Positions 1 through 6,795 are shown, counted from the stretch's first letter. The stretch: DNA of 23,756 nucleotides from Candidatus Kerfeldbacteria bacterium (GCA_016234305.1 JACRFM010000051.1:1-23756), one strand, 5' to 3'. Notes: generated by a model not told the origin, from the letters alone. A program made the numbers and translations.

Positions 1-2
1 AA

Positions 3-368
3 ATAGAAAACCAAAAAGAAATCTGTTTAACCGTATCCAGTTTTGAGCCGGCGGTGGAGTTTTTACAAAACGTCGGTTGTGAGCGCAAAGCTTATCAGGA
101 ATCGTTGCGCGAGTCGTGGCGACTGGCAGGGGTGGAGATAACCATTGATACCTGGCCTTTTTTGGAACCGCTGGTTGAGATTGAGGGCAGTTCGGTAGGA
201 GCCGTGAGACAGGTAAGCGAAAAGTTGGGTTTTGATTTTAGTCAGGCTGTTTTTGGTTCCGCCACGACGCAGTATGCTGATAAATATGGTTTAAGCCCTG
301 ATTATATAAACAATGAAGTTCCGTTAATTACTTTTGCCGGCCCTAATCCGTTTGTCAAATCGAGCTAA
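3..368 (+). CDS. CYTH-domain protein, C-terminal part (cut by window edge)
   Basis: The frame is open from the first bases of the window, so the gene starts upstream. A GTG at 54 is internal rather than the true start. The visible part is about 121 residues ending in VKSS. It contains a WPFLEPLVEIEG stretch followed by a V-x-x-VSEKLGFDFSQAVFG stretch. This pattern is typical of the C-terminal strand and helix of CYTH (CyaB/thiamine-triphosphatase tunnel) proteins, where acidic residues of the EIEG type line the tunnel and bind divalent metal and triphosphate. CYTH members are annotated as class IV adenylate cyclases, but most bacterial ones are probably triphosphatases, so no substrate is assigned. 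The N-terminal ExExK signature lies outside the window. The gene ends 56 bases before the ArsR-like gene, with an operator palindrome between them. Confidence 0.7.
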   Translation: MENQKEICLTVSSFEPAVEFLQNVGCERKAYQESLRESWRLAGVEITIDTWPFLEPLVEIEGSSVGAVRQVSEKLGFDFSQAVFGSATTQYADKYGLSPDYINNEVPLITFAGPNPFVKSS

Positions 369-376
369 TAATTATA

Positions 377-410
377 TTCATTCTCAAATTCTTAAGAATT
401 TGAGAATGAA
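377..410. promoter_or_regulatory. 34-bp perfect palindrome, probable operator of the ArsR-like gene
   Basis: The two arms TTCATTCTCAAATTCTT and AAGAATTTGAGAATGAA are exact reverse complements with no spacer. The palindrome ends 14 bases before the ATG at 425, and a strong GGAGG ribosome site (413-417) lies between. A symmetric site of this size just ahead of a winged-helix regulator is the expected place for autoregulation. It could also act as a terminator-like hairpin for the upstream CYTH gene, but no T-tract follows. A second, imperfect copy lies at 664-693. Confidence 0.7.
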
Positions 411-424
411 AAGGAGGATATATT

Positions 425-694
425 ATGAAACCATATAGAGTTGTTGAACGTATTATGAAAGGGTGCGCCAATCATCGTCGGGTAGAAATTATGAATTTGT
501 TGAGCCGAAACGCTGATCTGCCTTTGTTTGAAATAGCTGGCCGTTTAAAAATAAATTTTAAAACAGCCTCTGAACATTTACGTCGTTTGTTCTTAGCTGG
601 CTTGGTTAATAAGCATAATAAAGGAAGTTTAGTTTGTCATAGTTTAACGAATCAAGGTAAAAACATTCTCAAATTCTTAAGAACATTAGAATGA
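425..694 (+). CDS. ArsR-like winged helix-turn-helix transcriptional regulator
   Basis: This 89-residue protein is almost entirely one winged-helix domain. A first helix (about 5-27, with HRRVEIMNLL) is followed by the helix-turn-helix (about 32-60, with FEIAGRLKINFKTASEHLRRL) and a short wing (about 61-76, LVNKHNKGSLVCHSLT). This is the ArsR/MarR-type arrangement, in which TASEHLRRL is the recognition helix. I see no conserved Cys metal site, so the effector is unknown. The start is set by a strong GGAGG seven bases upstream. The stop (692-694) lies four bases before the Nudix ATG, suggesting co-transcription. The last codons, encoding KNILKFLRTLE, also form a second copy of the operator palindrome. 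The regulator may therefore bind both ends of its own gene. The gene is more AT-rich than its neighbours, consistent with acquisition, which is an inference. Confidence 0.75.
   Translation: MKPYRVVERIMKGCANHRRVEIMNLLSRNADLPLFEIAGRLKINFKTASEHLRRLFLAGLVNKHNKGSLVCHSLTNQGKNILKFLRTLE
664..693. promoter_or_regulatory. Second operator-like palindrome inside the 3' end of the ArsR-like gene
   Basis: The first 20 bases (CATTCTCAAATTCTTAAGAA) match positions 379-398 of the upstream palindrome exactly. Over 30 bases, 26 are the same, and 12 of 15 base pairs of the dyad remain. It is read as codons by the ArsR-like gene and ends six bases before the Nudix start codon, so a bound repressor here could control or block transcription into the Nudix gene. 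Confidence 0.6.
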
Positions 695-698
695 TAAT

Positions 699-1190
699 AT
701 GGTAATTGAGGAAGAAATTGATTATCGGGGGGAAAAGTATCGGCAGCATTATGAAGATGCGGATAGTTTTGCTGATCTGCCCTATAGCGAGTGTCAGCAG
801 GTTTATGGTATTTGTTTTTACGGTGATAAGTTGGTGATTGCTTACAACGGCCCTAAGCAAATTTGGGGTTTGACCGGCGGCCATATTGAATCGGGTGAAC
901 TGTTTGAACAAACCTTGCATCGCGAAATTAGAGAGGAGGCCAATATGGAAATTTTATCGTTTCAGCCACTAGGCTGGAAAAGGCAAACAGCCGTCGATGG
1001 CACGTTTGGCTATGAGTTGCGTTACGCTTGCGCGGTGCGTCCTTATGGCGCGTTTGAGCGCGACCCCGCCAGCCGGATTGTTAAGATTGCCTTAATCGAC
1101 CCGGCTGACTATAAACAATATTTTGATTGGGGTAAGATAACTGATTATTTAATTAAACGAGCGCAGGCATTAATCTTAAAAAACAATTAA
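699..1190 (+). CDS. Nudix (NUDIX) hydrolase
   Basis: This 163-residue cytosolic hydrolase probably acts on a nucleoside diphosphate linked to another group; the substrate cannot be told. The Nudix box spans residues 61-83: G61, E67, then R75-E76, I77 and E79-E80. It matches GX5EX7REUXEEXGU except that the conserved Gly near the end is Asn (N82). The REUXEE metal-binding core is intact, so activity is likely. The preceding strands (VYGICFYGDKLVIAYN, then WGLTGGHIE) fit the usual Nudix fold, and about 80 residues follow the box. The gene starts four bases after the ArsR-like stop and has no Shine-Dalgarno sequence, so it is probably translated from the shared transcript and controlled by that regulator. 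Confidence 0.9.
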   Translation: MVIEEEIDYRGEKYRQHYEDADSFADLPYSECQQVYGICFYGDKLVIAYNGPKQIWGLTGGHIESGELFEQTLHREIREEANMEILSFQPLGWKRQTAVDGTFGYELRYACAVRPYGAFERDPASRIVKIALIDPADYKQYFDWGKITDYLIKRAQALILKNN

Positions 1191-1203
1191 CCAATGGGGG
1201 CGG

Positions 1204-1233
1204 TTAGCTTTAAGCAGAGCGATAGTTTATAAT
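1204..1233 (+). promoter_or_regulatory. Possible promoter of the HD-like/dedA pair
   Basis: TATAAT at 1228-1233 is a consensus -10 box. The best -35 candidate is a weak TTAGCT at 1204-1209, 18 bases upstream. A start near 1240 would leave the GGGAAGG ribosome site (1252-1258) in the leader and favour the ATG at 1265. Confidence 0.45.
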
Positions 1234-1264
1234 TCCAGCTATAGACTTAATGGGAAGGTTATTT

Positions 1265-1849
1265 ATGAGTGGTAATAATTTAGTGGCCCAGGCTAAACAA
1301 TTAATGTGGCAACAAACTCAAAAAAACGGTTCGCCCGCCTGGCCCCTGACTGAATTGGCAGTGAAAAAGGGAATTATCTTAGCCAAAAAATATAAAGCTG
1401 AGCCAAGTTTAGTAGCGGCTTCGCTTTATTTGGCGCATACTGTTTTTTCCAAAGTGCCTAAAGATAAAATACAAAAGAATCACCCGGTCTTAAGCAGCCA
1501 GTATGTCAAGCCGTATTTAAAAAAATGGCATGTACCGGTTAAGGACCAAGCGTTAATAATTAATGCTATTAGGGCTCATCATGCCAAAGAGCGGGCGCAG
1601 ACGATTGAGGCGGAAGTGGTTAAGAACGCCGAATGTTTTAAATTTGTGACAATGCAAGGTATTTTACTGGAATTATACGATTTGGGTAAAAGGGGATTAA
1701 GTTTGACCGAGACGGTGAGTTTTATTGAATATAAGATTGAACAGAAAATGTCCTATCTGACTTTGAAAGATTGTAAACAGGAAGCCAGCGCTAATCTTAA
1801 GAAGATAACTAAATTGTTAAAAGAACTGAAAGTTAGTTTGGAGTTTTAA
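1265..1849 (+). CDS. HD-domain-like protein with degenerate metal site
   Basis: An all-helical protein of 194 residues from this start. The ATG at 1265 is preferred over 1250 because GGGAAGG lies six bases before it and the 1250 ATG overlaps that site. Its helical pattern resembles HD phosphohydrolases such as the RelA/SpoT hydrolase domain: a helix with VAASLYLAHTVF where HD proteins have a-a-x-L-H-D, and IRAHHAKERAQ followed by VVKNAECFKFV where the family has a HH helix and an Asp. The HD doublet is replaced by AH and the distal Asp by Asn/Glu. Metal-dependent phosphohydrolase activity is therefore doubtful, and a regulatory or binding role is more likely. It ends two bases before dedA, so the two are probably co-transcribed. 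Confidence 0.55.
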   Translation: MSGNNLVAQAKQLMWQQTQKNGSPAWPLTELAVKKGIILAKKYKAEPSLVAASLYLAHTVFSKVPKDKIQKNHPVLSSQYVKPYLKKWHVPVKDQALIINAIRAHHAKERAQTIEAEVVKNAECFKFVTMQGILLELYDLGKRGLSLTETVSFIEYKIEQKMSYLTLKDCKQEASANLKKITKLLKELKVSLEF

Positions 1850-1851
1850 TT

Positions 1852-2490
1852 ATGGATTTATATAATATCATATTGGCCGTTGGCTATCTGGGTTTGTTTT
1901 TTATTATTTTTGCCGAGTCCGGTTTGCTCATTGGTATATTTTTTCCAGGCGATAGTTTGTTGTTCACGGCCGGACTTTTAGCCACCCAGGGTTATTTTGA
2001 AATTTCTTGGCTGATAGTGCTATTTTTTTTGGCGGCGGTGTCGGGTGATAGTGTCGGTTATACTTTTGGCCGCCGGCTGGGTAAGAAATTTTTTAAATAT
2101 GAAAAATCATTTTGGTTCCGTCCCGACAATATTGCCAAAGCTCGGGCCTTTTACGCCAAATACGGCGCCAAAACAATTATCTTGGCGCGGTTTGTGCCGG
2201 GGGTTAGAACTTTGGCGCCGATTTTAGCCGGCGTGGGTGACATGAAATATATTACTTTTATTGTTTATAATATATTAGGCGGTTTGTTGTGGGCGGTGGG
2301 GGTGACGGCGCTGGGGTATTATTTGGGCAATGTCATTCCTAATGTGGAAATGTATTTGTTGCCGCTGGTGGCGGTCATTATTTTAGTGTCATTTTTGCCG
2401 GTCGGTATAGAGTTGTTGCGCGACCAGGAACGTCGGCATAGCTTGGCGAGGAAACTGGAGGCTTGGCGCAGACAGTGGCTGAAGTTTTAA
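1852..2490 (+). CDS. DedA family (SNARE-associated/VTT domain) membrane protein
   Basis: A polytopic inner-membrane protein of 212 residues. DedA proteins are linked to polyprenyl-phosphate or phospholipid recycling across the membrane and to membrane homeostasis. Family marks are visible: an acidic E-S-G motif in the first hydrophobic segment (about 20-25), FFPGDSLLF at about 30-38, a G-R-R-x-G motif near 75, and ARFVPGVRTLAPILAG near 112-127 with the conserved Arg residues. Hydrophobic stretches lie around 5-25, 40-65, 130-160 and 165-190. The C-terminus is basic and probably cytosolic. The gene starts two bases after the HD-like gene and overlaps a small minus-strand gene by four bases at its stop. 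Confidence 0.9.
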   Translation: MDLYNIILAVGYLGLFFIIFAESGLLIGIFFPGDSLLFTAGLLATQGYFEISWLIVLFFLAAVSGDSVGYTFGRRLGKKFFKYEKSFWFRPDNIAKARAFYAKYGAKTIILARFVPGVRTLAPILAGVGDMKYITFIVYNILGGLLWAVGVTALGYYLGNVIPNVEMYLLPLVAVIILVSFLPVGIELLRDQERRHSLARKLEAWRRQWLKF

Positions 2491-2642
2491 AAACCAATCC
2501 ATTTGTTCCAAAATTTGTCACCTAAATCAACCTGACGCTGCTCCAATTCTTTTTGCAGATTACGGGTACGTTTAACAAAGCCAATCATATGCGTGGCCGT
2601 GGAAGCTAGAAAACCGATTACAAACCAGGTTAATTTAAACAT
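2487..2642 (-). CDS. Small membrane protein, 51 residues
   Basis: The minus strand from 2642 encodes MFKLTWFVIGFLASTATHM and continues to residue 51, ending KWIGF. Residues 4-23 form one hydrophobic segment preceded by a single Lys and followed by VKRTRNLQKELEQRQ, a charged amphipathic helix. This is a plausible single-pass protein with a cytosolic coiled tail. The coding signal is supported by its end overlapping the dedA stop by only four bases and by a clear minus-strand promoter upstream with a long structured leader. No family is recognised. A weak GGGG lies about 11 bases before the start. It is too short for common length cut-offs and could be missed. Confidence 0.55.
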   Translation of the reverse strand: MFKLTWFVIGFLASTATHMIGFVKRTRNLQKELEQRQVDLGDKFWNKWIGF

Positions 2643-2652
2643 TTTTTATTTA

Positions 2653-2724
2653 CCCCGCACCAGAAAGCCCCAATTGATATTGGTATAAAACACAGGTCTT
2701 TACTAATGGGCTTACAGTGCGGGG
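2653..2724 (-). promoter_or_regulatory. Structured leader element upstream of the small membrane protein
   Basis: Nested perfect stems are visible: CCCCGCAC (2653-2660) with GTGCGGGG (2717-2724), then inside it AAGCCC (2665-2670) with GGGCTT (2708-2713), and a small CAAT/ATTG hairpin. It ends 10 bases before the ATG at 2642 on the minus strand, so it could sequester the start region. It does not match any riboswitch class I know. On the plus strand the outer stem is followed by a T-rich tract, so it may instead terminate dedA transcription. Confidence 0.4.
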
Positions 2725-2876
2725 TTTCGCTTTTTTCAAGACTTAAAGTAGTTAGTATTATAGAAATAGGCTTAAAAAGCTTTATAAAATAAATAACCTC
2801 GTGAGAGCGCGGGTTATATTGGCGGTTAATACCGCAATTAGTTACCGGCGTGTCAAGAAAATACGACCGGAGAATA

Positions 2877-2904
2877 ATTATAGCAAAACACTTGATTAAG
2901 TCAA
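2877..2904 (-). promoter_or_regulatory. Sigma70-type promoter, minus strand
   Basis: Reading the minus strand, TTGACT (2904-2899), a 16-base spacer ending in TGC, and TATAAT (2882-2877) form a near-consensus promoter with an extended -10. The predicted start near 2870 gives a leader of about 228 bases before the small gene at 2642. The leader also holds a GCGGT/ACCGC hairpin (2822-2835) and an AACC/GGTT stem nearby. No other gene lies between 2643 and 2955. Confidence 0.6.
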
Positions 2905-2955
2905 GGATTTTTGTATTTTGAAGCAGTGATATTTTTAAAAAAGCGGGGCAATAAT

Positions 2956-2985
2956 AAAAATTGCCGGTAAAATTGTTACCGGCAA
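2956..2985 (-). terminator. Rho-independent terminator of the minus-strand gene at 3000-3356
   Basis: A perfect 10-bp stem TTGCCGGTAA (2961-2970) and TTACCGGCAA (2976-2985) with a five-base loop. On the minus strand it is followed by TTTTTATTATT. It lies 15 bases beyond the stop codon. Confidence 0.85.
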
Positions 2986-2999
2986 GCAAGAATAAAAAG

Positions 3000-3356
3000 T
3001 TAGTTTTGACAAATTATATGAATAAGGTCCGTAATTTCTGTCAGATTTTGCCAGCTGTTATCCAAATTCGGTTCTATAACATTGACATAAATTCCAGTAT
3101 GTTTGTCAATTAGGATAACCCTCTTCCCTTCGTCTATCAGCTTTGTGACCCAGATAAAGCCGTCAGTGGCCTTACTGCTACAGCAAATTATTATGTCAAT
3201 TTTAGTTTTGTTTTCATTATAGTATTTTTTGACCTCATTCATATCGATGGAGCGGTATTCGTTACTGAATGGTTTTACGGATAAATTTTTGTCTTTATCA
3301 AGATAATACTTGATATCAAGAAGTTTGTCGTATAAAAGATATAATATTTGTATCAT
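3000..3356 (-). CDS. Hypothetical protein, 118 residues
   Basis: I do not recognise the family. The start at 3356 is chosen because GGAGGT (3368-3363) sits six bases upstream; the longer open frame to 3443 covers the promoter and is unlikely to be coding. The protein begins MIQILYLLYDKLLD. Its second half reads as alternating strands and helices: IDIIICCSSKATDG, then a helix WVTKLIDEG, then KRVILIDKHTG. This resembles a small Rossmann-like alpha/beta fold with a Ser/Cys-rich first loop. It ends in DLIHIICQN. It is a complete transcription unit with its own promoter and terminator. It is AT-rich compared with the neighbouring ATP-grasp gene, which fits acquired DNA, but this is only an inference. 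Confidence 0.6.
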   Translation of the reverse strand: MIQILYLLYDKLLDIKYYLDKDKNLSVKPFSNEYRSIDMNEVKKYYNENKTKIDIIICCSSKATDGFIWVTKLIDEGKRVILIDKHTGIYVNVIEPNLDNSWQNLTEITDLIHIICQN

Positions 3357-3390
3357 TTTAATACCTCCAGGCATTTGTTTATTTGAGTGT

Positions 3391-3418
3391 ATTTTAATTG
3401 TATTAGCGTTTTTGTCAA
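3391..3418 (-). promoter_or_regulatory. Promoter of the minus-strand hypothetical gene
   Basis: On the minus strand TTGACA (3418-3413), a 16-base spacer and TAAAAT (3396-3391) precede the GGAGGT and ATG at suitable distances. Confidence 0.65.
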
Positions 3419-3469
3419 GAAGCTCCCAGCTTTTCGCATTCAAGTATTTTTGCTAAGATACTAGGGTTT

Positions 3470-4681
3470 ATGGCGCAAAAAAATTCTTCTTGTCCGGACT
3501 GCGGTCCTACGCCCACGCCTCATTACTTGGCTTGGGCAACGGTTTTAATTGATTGGCTGCTCGGGCCATATACTCGTTTTATGGACCGCAGCTGGCGGCG
3601 TTTAAAGGTGCCGTTAATGAAATTGCCTTGGGATAGAATAGCTTTTATAACTATGCATTTGGGACATTATTTAAGATTAGGCAGAGTAGTTAAAGAAGTT
3701 AAACCTGACCATAGTTTGCGTACCCGCGCTTTGTGGGAGGAAGCCGAGCGGCGCGGCATTGAGCTGTTTGAATTCAGGCCGTTTGGCCGGACAGTGGAAC
3801 TGATGATTGCCCGTTACGGCGGCCGGCTTTATGCTTTTGATGGTTTACCTCGTCCCCGGGGCTTGAGTAATTATGGCTATGAGTGGATGGATGACAAAGC
3901 TCTAATGCGCCAAAGATTTCAGCTTAACGAGATACCTATTGCCCGCGGCGGCGTGGCGGTACTGGCTAAAAAAGCTTTGCAGATTTTTGACGCCGTCCGG
4001 CCGCCAGTCATAGTTAAACCGCGTTTTGGTTCGCGCAGCCGCCATACTTTTATTCATGTGGCTACCCGCAGCGACCTGGTGCGGGCGTTTTATTCCGCCC
4101 AAAAAATTTCACCCTGGGTTTTAATAGAAGAGGAATTACAAGGTGCGGTTTACCGGGCGACGGTAATTGGCAGTAAACTTATTGGCGTAGCGCGCCGTGA
4201 TTTGCCGCAGGTGATAGGTGATGGCGCAAGTACGGTGAAGCAGCTGGTAGTTTCCGCCAACCGGAGAATTCCTCAGGGTGGCGATATTTATGCAGCTCTG
4301 TCAATTGATAAAGCAGCCGAGCGGGAATTACATCGCCAGAAGTTAAACTGGCAGAGTATTCCGGCCGCCGGCCAGGTTGTTACTTTAGGGCAAAAAGTAA
4401 ACCGCGGCTTGGGGGGTATAACTACGGAAGTTACCAGCGAGGTGCATGAAGACAATCACCGGCTGTTTGAAAAAATCGCCCAAGTAGTGAGTGACCCGAT
4501 AATTGGCATAGATTTTATTATTGGTTCAATTGCCGCGCCCTGGCACGAGCAAACCGCCTGCGGGGTAATTGAATGTAACAGCTTGCCCTTTATTGATTTG
4601 CATCATTATCCGCTCTATGGCCAGCCACGGAATGTGGCCGGGGCAATTTGGAATCTGATTTGGCCGGAGTCGGCGTCATGA
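3470..4681 (+). CDS. ATP-grasp ligase related to cyanophycin synthetase / glutathione synthetase domains
   Basis: A 403-residue cytosolic enzyme. The ATP-grasp core is clear: the nucleotide-binding Lys in VIVKPRFGSRSR (K183), the acidic pair in WVLIEEEL (about 217-223), the VIGDGASTVKQLV stretch (248-260) characteristic of CphA and GshAB-type ATP-grasp domains, metal ligands in IIGIDFI (D348) and GVIECNSLP (E368, N370). Such enzymes join a carboxylate to an amine through an acyl-phosphate; the substrate here is unknown. The N-terminus carries CPDC (8-11), not part of the core. There is no Mur-ligase C-terminal half as in true cyanophycin synthetase, so this is a stand-alone domain protein. 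TGC then TAAGAT (3451-3459) lies ten bases before the ATG, suggesting a nearly leaderless transcript. The 3' end overlaps a convergent gene by 92 bases. Confidence 0.8.
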   Translation: MAQKNSSCPDCGPTPTPHYLAWATVLIDWLLGPYTRFMDRSWRRLKVPLMKLPWDRIAFITMHLGHYLRLGRVVKEVKPDHSLRTRALWEEAERRGIELFEFRPFGRTVELMIARYGGRLYAFDGLPRPRGLSNYGYEWMDDKALMRQRFQLNEIPIARGGVAVLAKKALQIFDAVRPPVIVKPRFGSRSRHTFIHVATRSDLVRAFYSAQKISPWVLIEEELQGAVYRATVIGSKLIGVARRDLPQVIGDGASTVKQLVVSANRRIPQGGDIYAALSIDKAAERELHRQKLNWQSIPAAGQVVTLGQKVNRGLGGITTEVTSEVHEDNHRLFEKIAQVVSDPIIGIDFIIGSIAAPWHEQTACGVIECNSLPFIDLHHYPLYGQPRNVAGAIWNLIWPESAS

Positions 4682-5144
4682 TTGGTTCAAGCAGCGGTTT
4701 AATATATTCAGCGCCGTTAGTTAAGCCAATATCAAACAGATGTTTAAAAGGGTGGCTTTCGCCAGTGTATTCAAAGTGTCCGCGAAGTTCACCGTCCTTA
4801 AATAAACGGAGGTGGTATTGATACACCCCCACACCTTTTCTGGGTTTTGCTTTGTTTTTAATAGTACCCTCATTAAAGGTGTGGGGGTAAATAGGTTCAG
4901 TCACAACCTTGCGCATATTCACGACTTCGTCCGGGTCTATCCAGGCAATATAATCATGTTCAAAGCCGTGTTTTTCCAAAAAGTCACGAAAGTTCAGTTC
5001 GTTTAATTCCGCCTGTAGCCAACCGTAGTGATATGGTTGGCGTACATCATGGCGCATAAACCCTAAGCCCACCCAAATATCGCGGATGGTGGGGAAAAGG
5101 GGTTCTATTAGTTTCCAGAAGAATTTTTTAACAGATTCAAGCAT
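4590..5144 (-). CDS. Conserved-looking hypothetical protein, 184 residues
   Basis: I do not recognise a named family. The protein starts MLESVKKFFWKLIEPLFPT, a possible amphipathic helix, followed by IWVGLGFMRHD. The body has a mixed strand pattern with DYIAWIDPDEVVNMRKV (about 64-80), YQYHLRLFKDGELRGHFEYT (about 108-127, two strands joined by a turn) and HPFKHLFDIGLT. The last 30 or so residues, rich in Pro, Ser and Asp, are encoded opposite the end of the ATP-grasp gene and may be an extension caused by read-through of an older stop. There is no Shine-Dalgarno sequence. The convergent overlap of 92 bases is large for two real genes. I still regard both as real because their cores lie outside the overlap. 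Confidence 0.6.
   Translation of the reverse strand: MLESVKKFFWKLIEPLFPTIRDIWVGLGFMRHDVRQPYHYGWLQAELNELNFRDFLEKHGFEHDYIAWIDPDEVVNMRKVVTEPIYPHTFNEGTIKNKAKPRKGVGVYQYHLRLFKDGELRGHFEYTGESHPFKHLFDIGLTNGAEYIKPLLEPIMTPTPAKSDSKLPRPHSVAGHRADNDANQ
4825..4888. repeat. 14-bp perfect inverted repeat inside the minus-strand hypothetical gene
   Basis: ACCCCCACACCTTT (4825-4838) and AAAGGTGTGGGGGT (4875-4888) are exact reverse complements separated by 36 bases. Both arms are read as codons (around YPHTF and KGVGVYQ). It could be a hairpin affecting the mRNA or the remnant arms of a small inserted element. Confidence 0.55.
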
Positions 5145-5176
5145 GGTTGTTAATTTATTTTAAAAGTCTCAATCAC

Positions 5177-5301
5177 TGTCATTCCCGTCCCGCATCAAGT
5201 GCGGGATAAATTCCAACGTGAATCCAGAGCTGAGTCACATTTTTGTTTTTCTGGATTCCCAGTCCGCCGCCGTTGGCGGGACAAGCAAGCTGGGAATGAC
5301 A
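5177..5301. repeat. Palindromic intergenic repeat (REP/MITE-like)
   Basis: A 125-bp element bounded by TGTCATTCCC (5177-5186) and GGGAATGACA (5292-5301), exact inverted ends. Inside are a TCCCGCA...TGCGGGA hairpin, an ATTCCA/TGGATT pair, and the mini-hairpin CCGCCGTTGGCGG (5267-5279) seen again in the tRNA region. No gene is present between 5145 and 5505. Confidence 0.75.
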
Positions 5302-5394
5302 AATTAGTAATAATCATAGCAATTATAAAATACTTGATTTTTTAACTCTTGACAAACTACCACAACACGCGCTAGCTTATCCGGCTGGTGGCTT

Positions 5395-5418
5395 CCCCGC
5401 CGGCTGTCGGGCAGGCGC
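5395..5418. repeat. Dispersed GC-rich 24-bp repeat, copy 1
   Basis: The block beginning CCCCGCCGGCTGTCGGGC matches 10108-10131 at 22 of 24 positions. Both lie in AT-rich intergenic DNA just ahead of a gene cluster. Function unknown. Confidence 0.6.
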
Positions 5419-5467
5419 TCTGCTTACGTAGTTACGGCACGGTGGCGGATTTTAACAGTTTTTATTT

Positions 5468-5496
5468 TTGCCAAAATAAAGGAAAAATGTTAAACT
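5468..5496 (+). promoter_or_regulatory. Promoter of asnS, nearly leaderless
   Basis: TTGCCA (5468-5473), a 17-base spacer and TAAACT (5491-5496). The -10 box ends nine bases before the ATG at 5506, so the mRNA would have almost no leader. No ribosome site is present in the usual window. Confidence 0.55.
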
Positions 5497-5505
5497 ATTG
5501 GCATC

Positions 5506-6795
5506 ATGAATTATGTAAAAGCTTCAGAATTGAAGGATTTTTTAGGCCAGGAAGTGGAGCTTAAGGGTTGGGTGGCCAACTTTCGTTCCTCGGGCAAAAT
5601 TTGGTTTATAGAATTAAGAGATGGTTTTGGCTTTGTTCAGGTAGTGATTGATGCCGGGAAGGTGGATAAAGAAAGCCTCGCGATTTGTGAGAAATTGACC
5701 TTGGAATCGTCAATGGTAGTTGCCGGTTTGGTGGCCAAGCACCCTAAGCTTGAACAATATGAACTTCACGCCACTAAACTTGGTTTGGTTAATCAGGCTG
5801 TTGACTATCCGATTGGTAAAAAAGAGCACGGGCCTGATTTTTTGCTGGATAATCGCCATTTGTGGCTTAGGTCAAGCCGGCAATGGGCGATTCAGCGGGT
5901 GCGCAATACGATTATTAACGCCACTTATGAATATTTGAATAAAGCCGGTTTTATAAAAATGGACGCGCCGATTTTGACGCCCACTTCATGCGAAGGCACG
6001 ACCGAACTTTTTCAAATTGATTATTTTGGCGAGCCGGCCTACTTAACGCAATCTGGCCAGCTTTATTTAGAAGCAGGCATTGCCGCCTGGGCACGCGTGT
6101 TTGATTTTGGGCCGGTATTTCGCGCGGAAAAATCCAAAACCCGGCGGCACTTGACTGAATTTTGGATGATGGACGCGGAAAGCGCCTGGGTGGACCATGA
6201 AGGTAATATGAAAATTCAGGCAGAGCTGATTACTTATATAGTGCAGAAAGTTTTAACTGATAATTTGCCGGAATTAAAAATATTGGAGCGTGACCTGACT
6301 ATTTTAGAACGCGTTAAACCGCCGTTCTATCGCCTGACTCACGCCGAGGTTGTGCAGAAATTGCGGGAACGCGGCAGTGATATTGGTGAGCTGGATGATT
6401 TAGGAGGAGATGATGAAACTTTGCTCACGGAACTTTATGATAAGCCGATATTTGTGGAAAAATATCCTGCCAGCGTGAAGGCTTTTTATATGAAACGCGA
6501 CCCGGCCGATGAAACTCGCGCTTTAAATTCCGATTTGTTAGCGCCTGAGGGTTACGGCGAAATTATCGGCGGGTCACAGCGCGAAGATGATTACCATACT
6601 CTGCTCCAGCGGATGAAAGAGCAAAATATGCCCATTGAACCCTTTCAATGGTATTTGGATTTGCGGAAATACGGCAGCGTGCCGCATTCCGGGTTTGGTT
6701 ATGGTTTGGAAAGAATTGTGGCTTGGATTTGCGGCTTAAAACATATACGGGAGTCAATTCCATTTCCCAGGCTGATAAATCGTTTAAGACCATAG
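5506..6795 (+). CDS. asnS: Asparaginyl-tRNA synthetase
   Basis: A class IIb aminoacyl-tRNA synthetase of 429 residues, which charges tRNA-Asn with asparagine in the cytosol. The N-terminal OB-fold anticodon-binding domain covers about 1-105 (VELKGWVANFRSSGKIWFIELRDG). The catalytic domain follows, with PILTPTSCEGTTELF, then motif 2 around FRAEKSKTRRHLTEFWMMDAE, and motif 3 in SGFGYGLERIVAWICG near 398-412. The end, IPFPRLINRLRP, resembles the IPFPR...R-x-x-P tail of AsnRS and archaeal-type AspRS. The EFWM-x-x-E form of motif 2 favours AsnRS, and a separate bacterial-type AspRS lies downstream. It is followed by AT-rich spacer and the decayed aspS fragment, suggesting that asnS and aspS were once direct neighbours. 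Confidence 0.9.
   Translation: MNYVKASELKDFLGQEVELKGWVANFRSSGKIWFIELRDGFGFVQVVIDAGKVDKESLAICEKLTLESSMVVAGLVAKHPKLEQYELHATKLGLVNQAVDYPIGKKEHGPDFLLDNRHLWLRSSRQWAIQRVRNTIINATYEYLNKAGFIKMDAPILTPTSCEGTTELFQIDYFGEPAYLTQSGQLYLEAGIAAWARVFDFGPVFRAEKSKTRRHLTEFWMMDAESAWVDHEGNMKIQAELITYIVQKVLTDNLPELKILERDLTILERVKPPFYRLTHAEVVQKLRERGSDIGELDDLGGDDETLLTELYDKPIFVEKYPASVKAFYMKRDPADETRALNSDLLAPEGYGEIIGGSQREDDYHTLLQRMKEQNMPIEPFQWYLDLRKYGSVPHSGFGYGLERIVAWICGLKHIRESIPFPRLINRLRP

Noticed and set aside
2643..2870. Known RNA families (RNase P, tmRNA, SRP RNA, 6S) in the leader region
   Set aside because: None of the conserved core sequences of these RNAs is present on either strand as far as I can see.
2630..2989. 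119-codon open frame on the minus strand
   Set aside because: It crosses the promoter and the nested stems of the leader and has no family resemblance. The 51-codon frame at 2487-2642 is better placed.
3357..3443. Longer N-terminus for the minus-strand hypothetical protein
   Set aside because: It would cover the promoter at 3391-3418, while a GGAGGT site points to the start at 3356.
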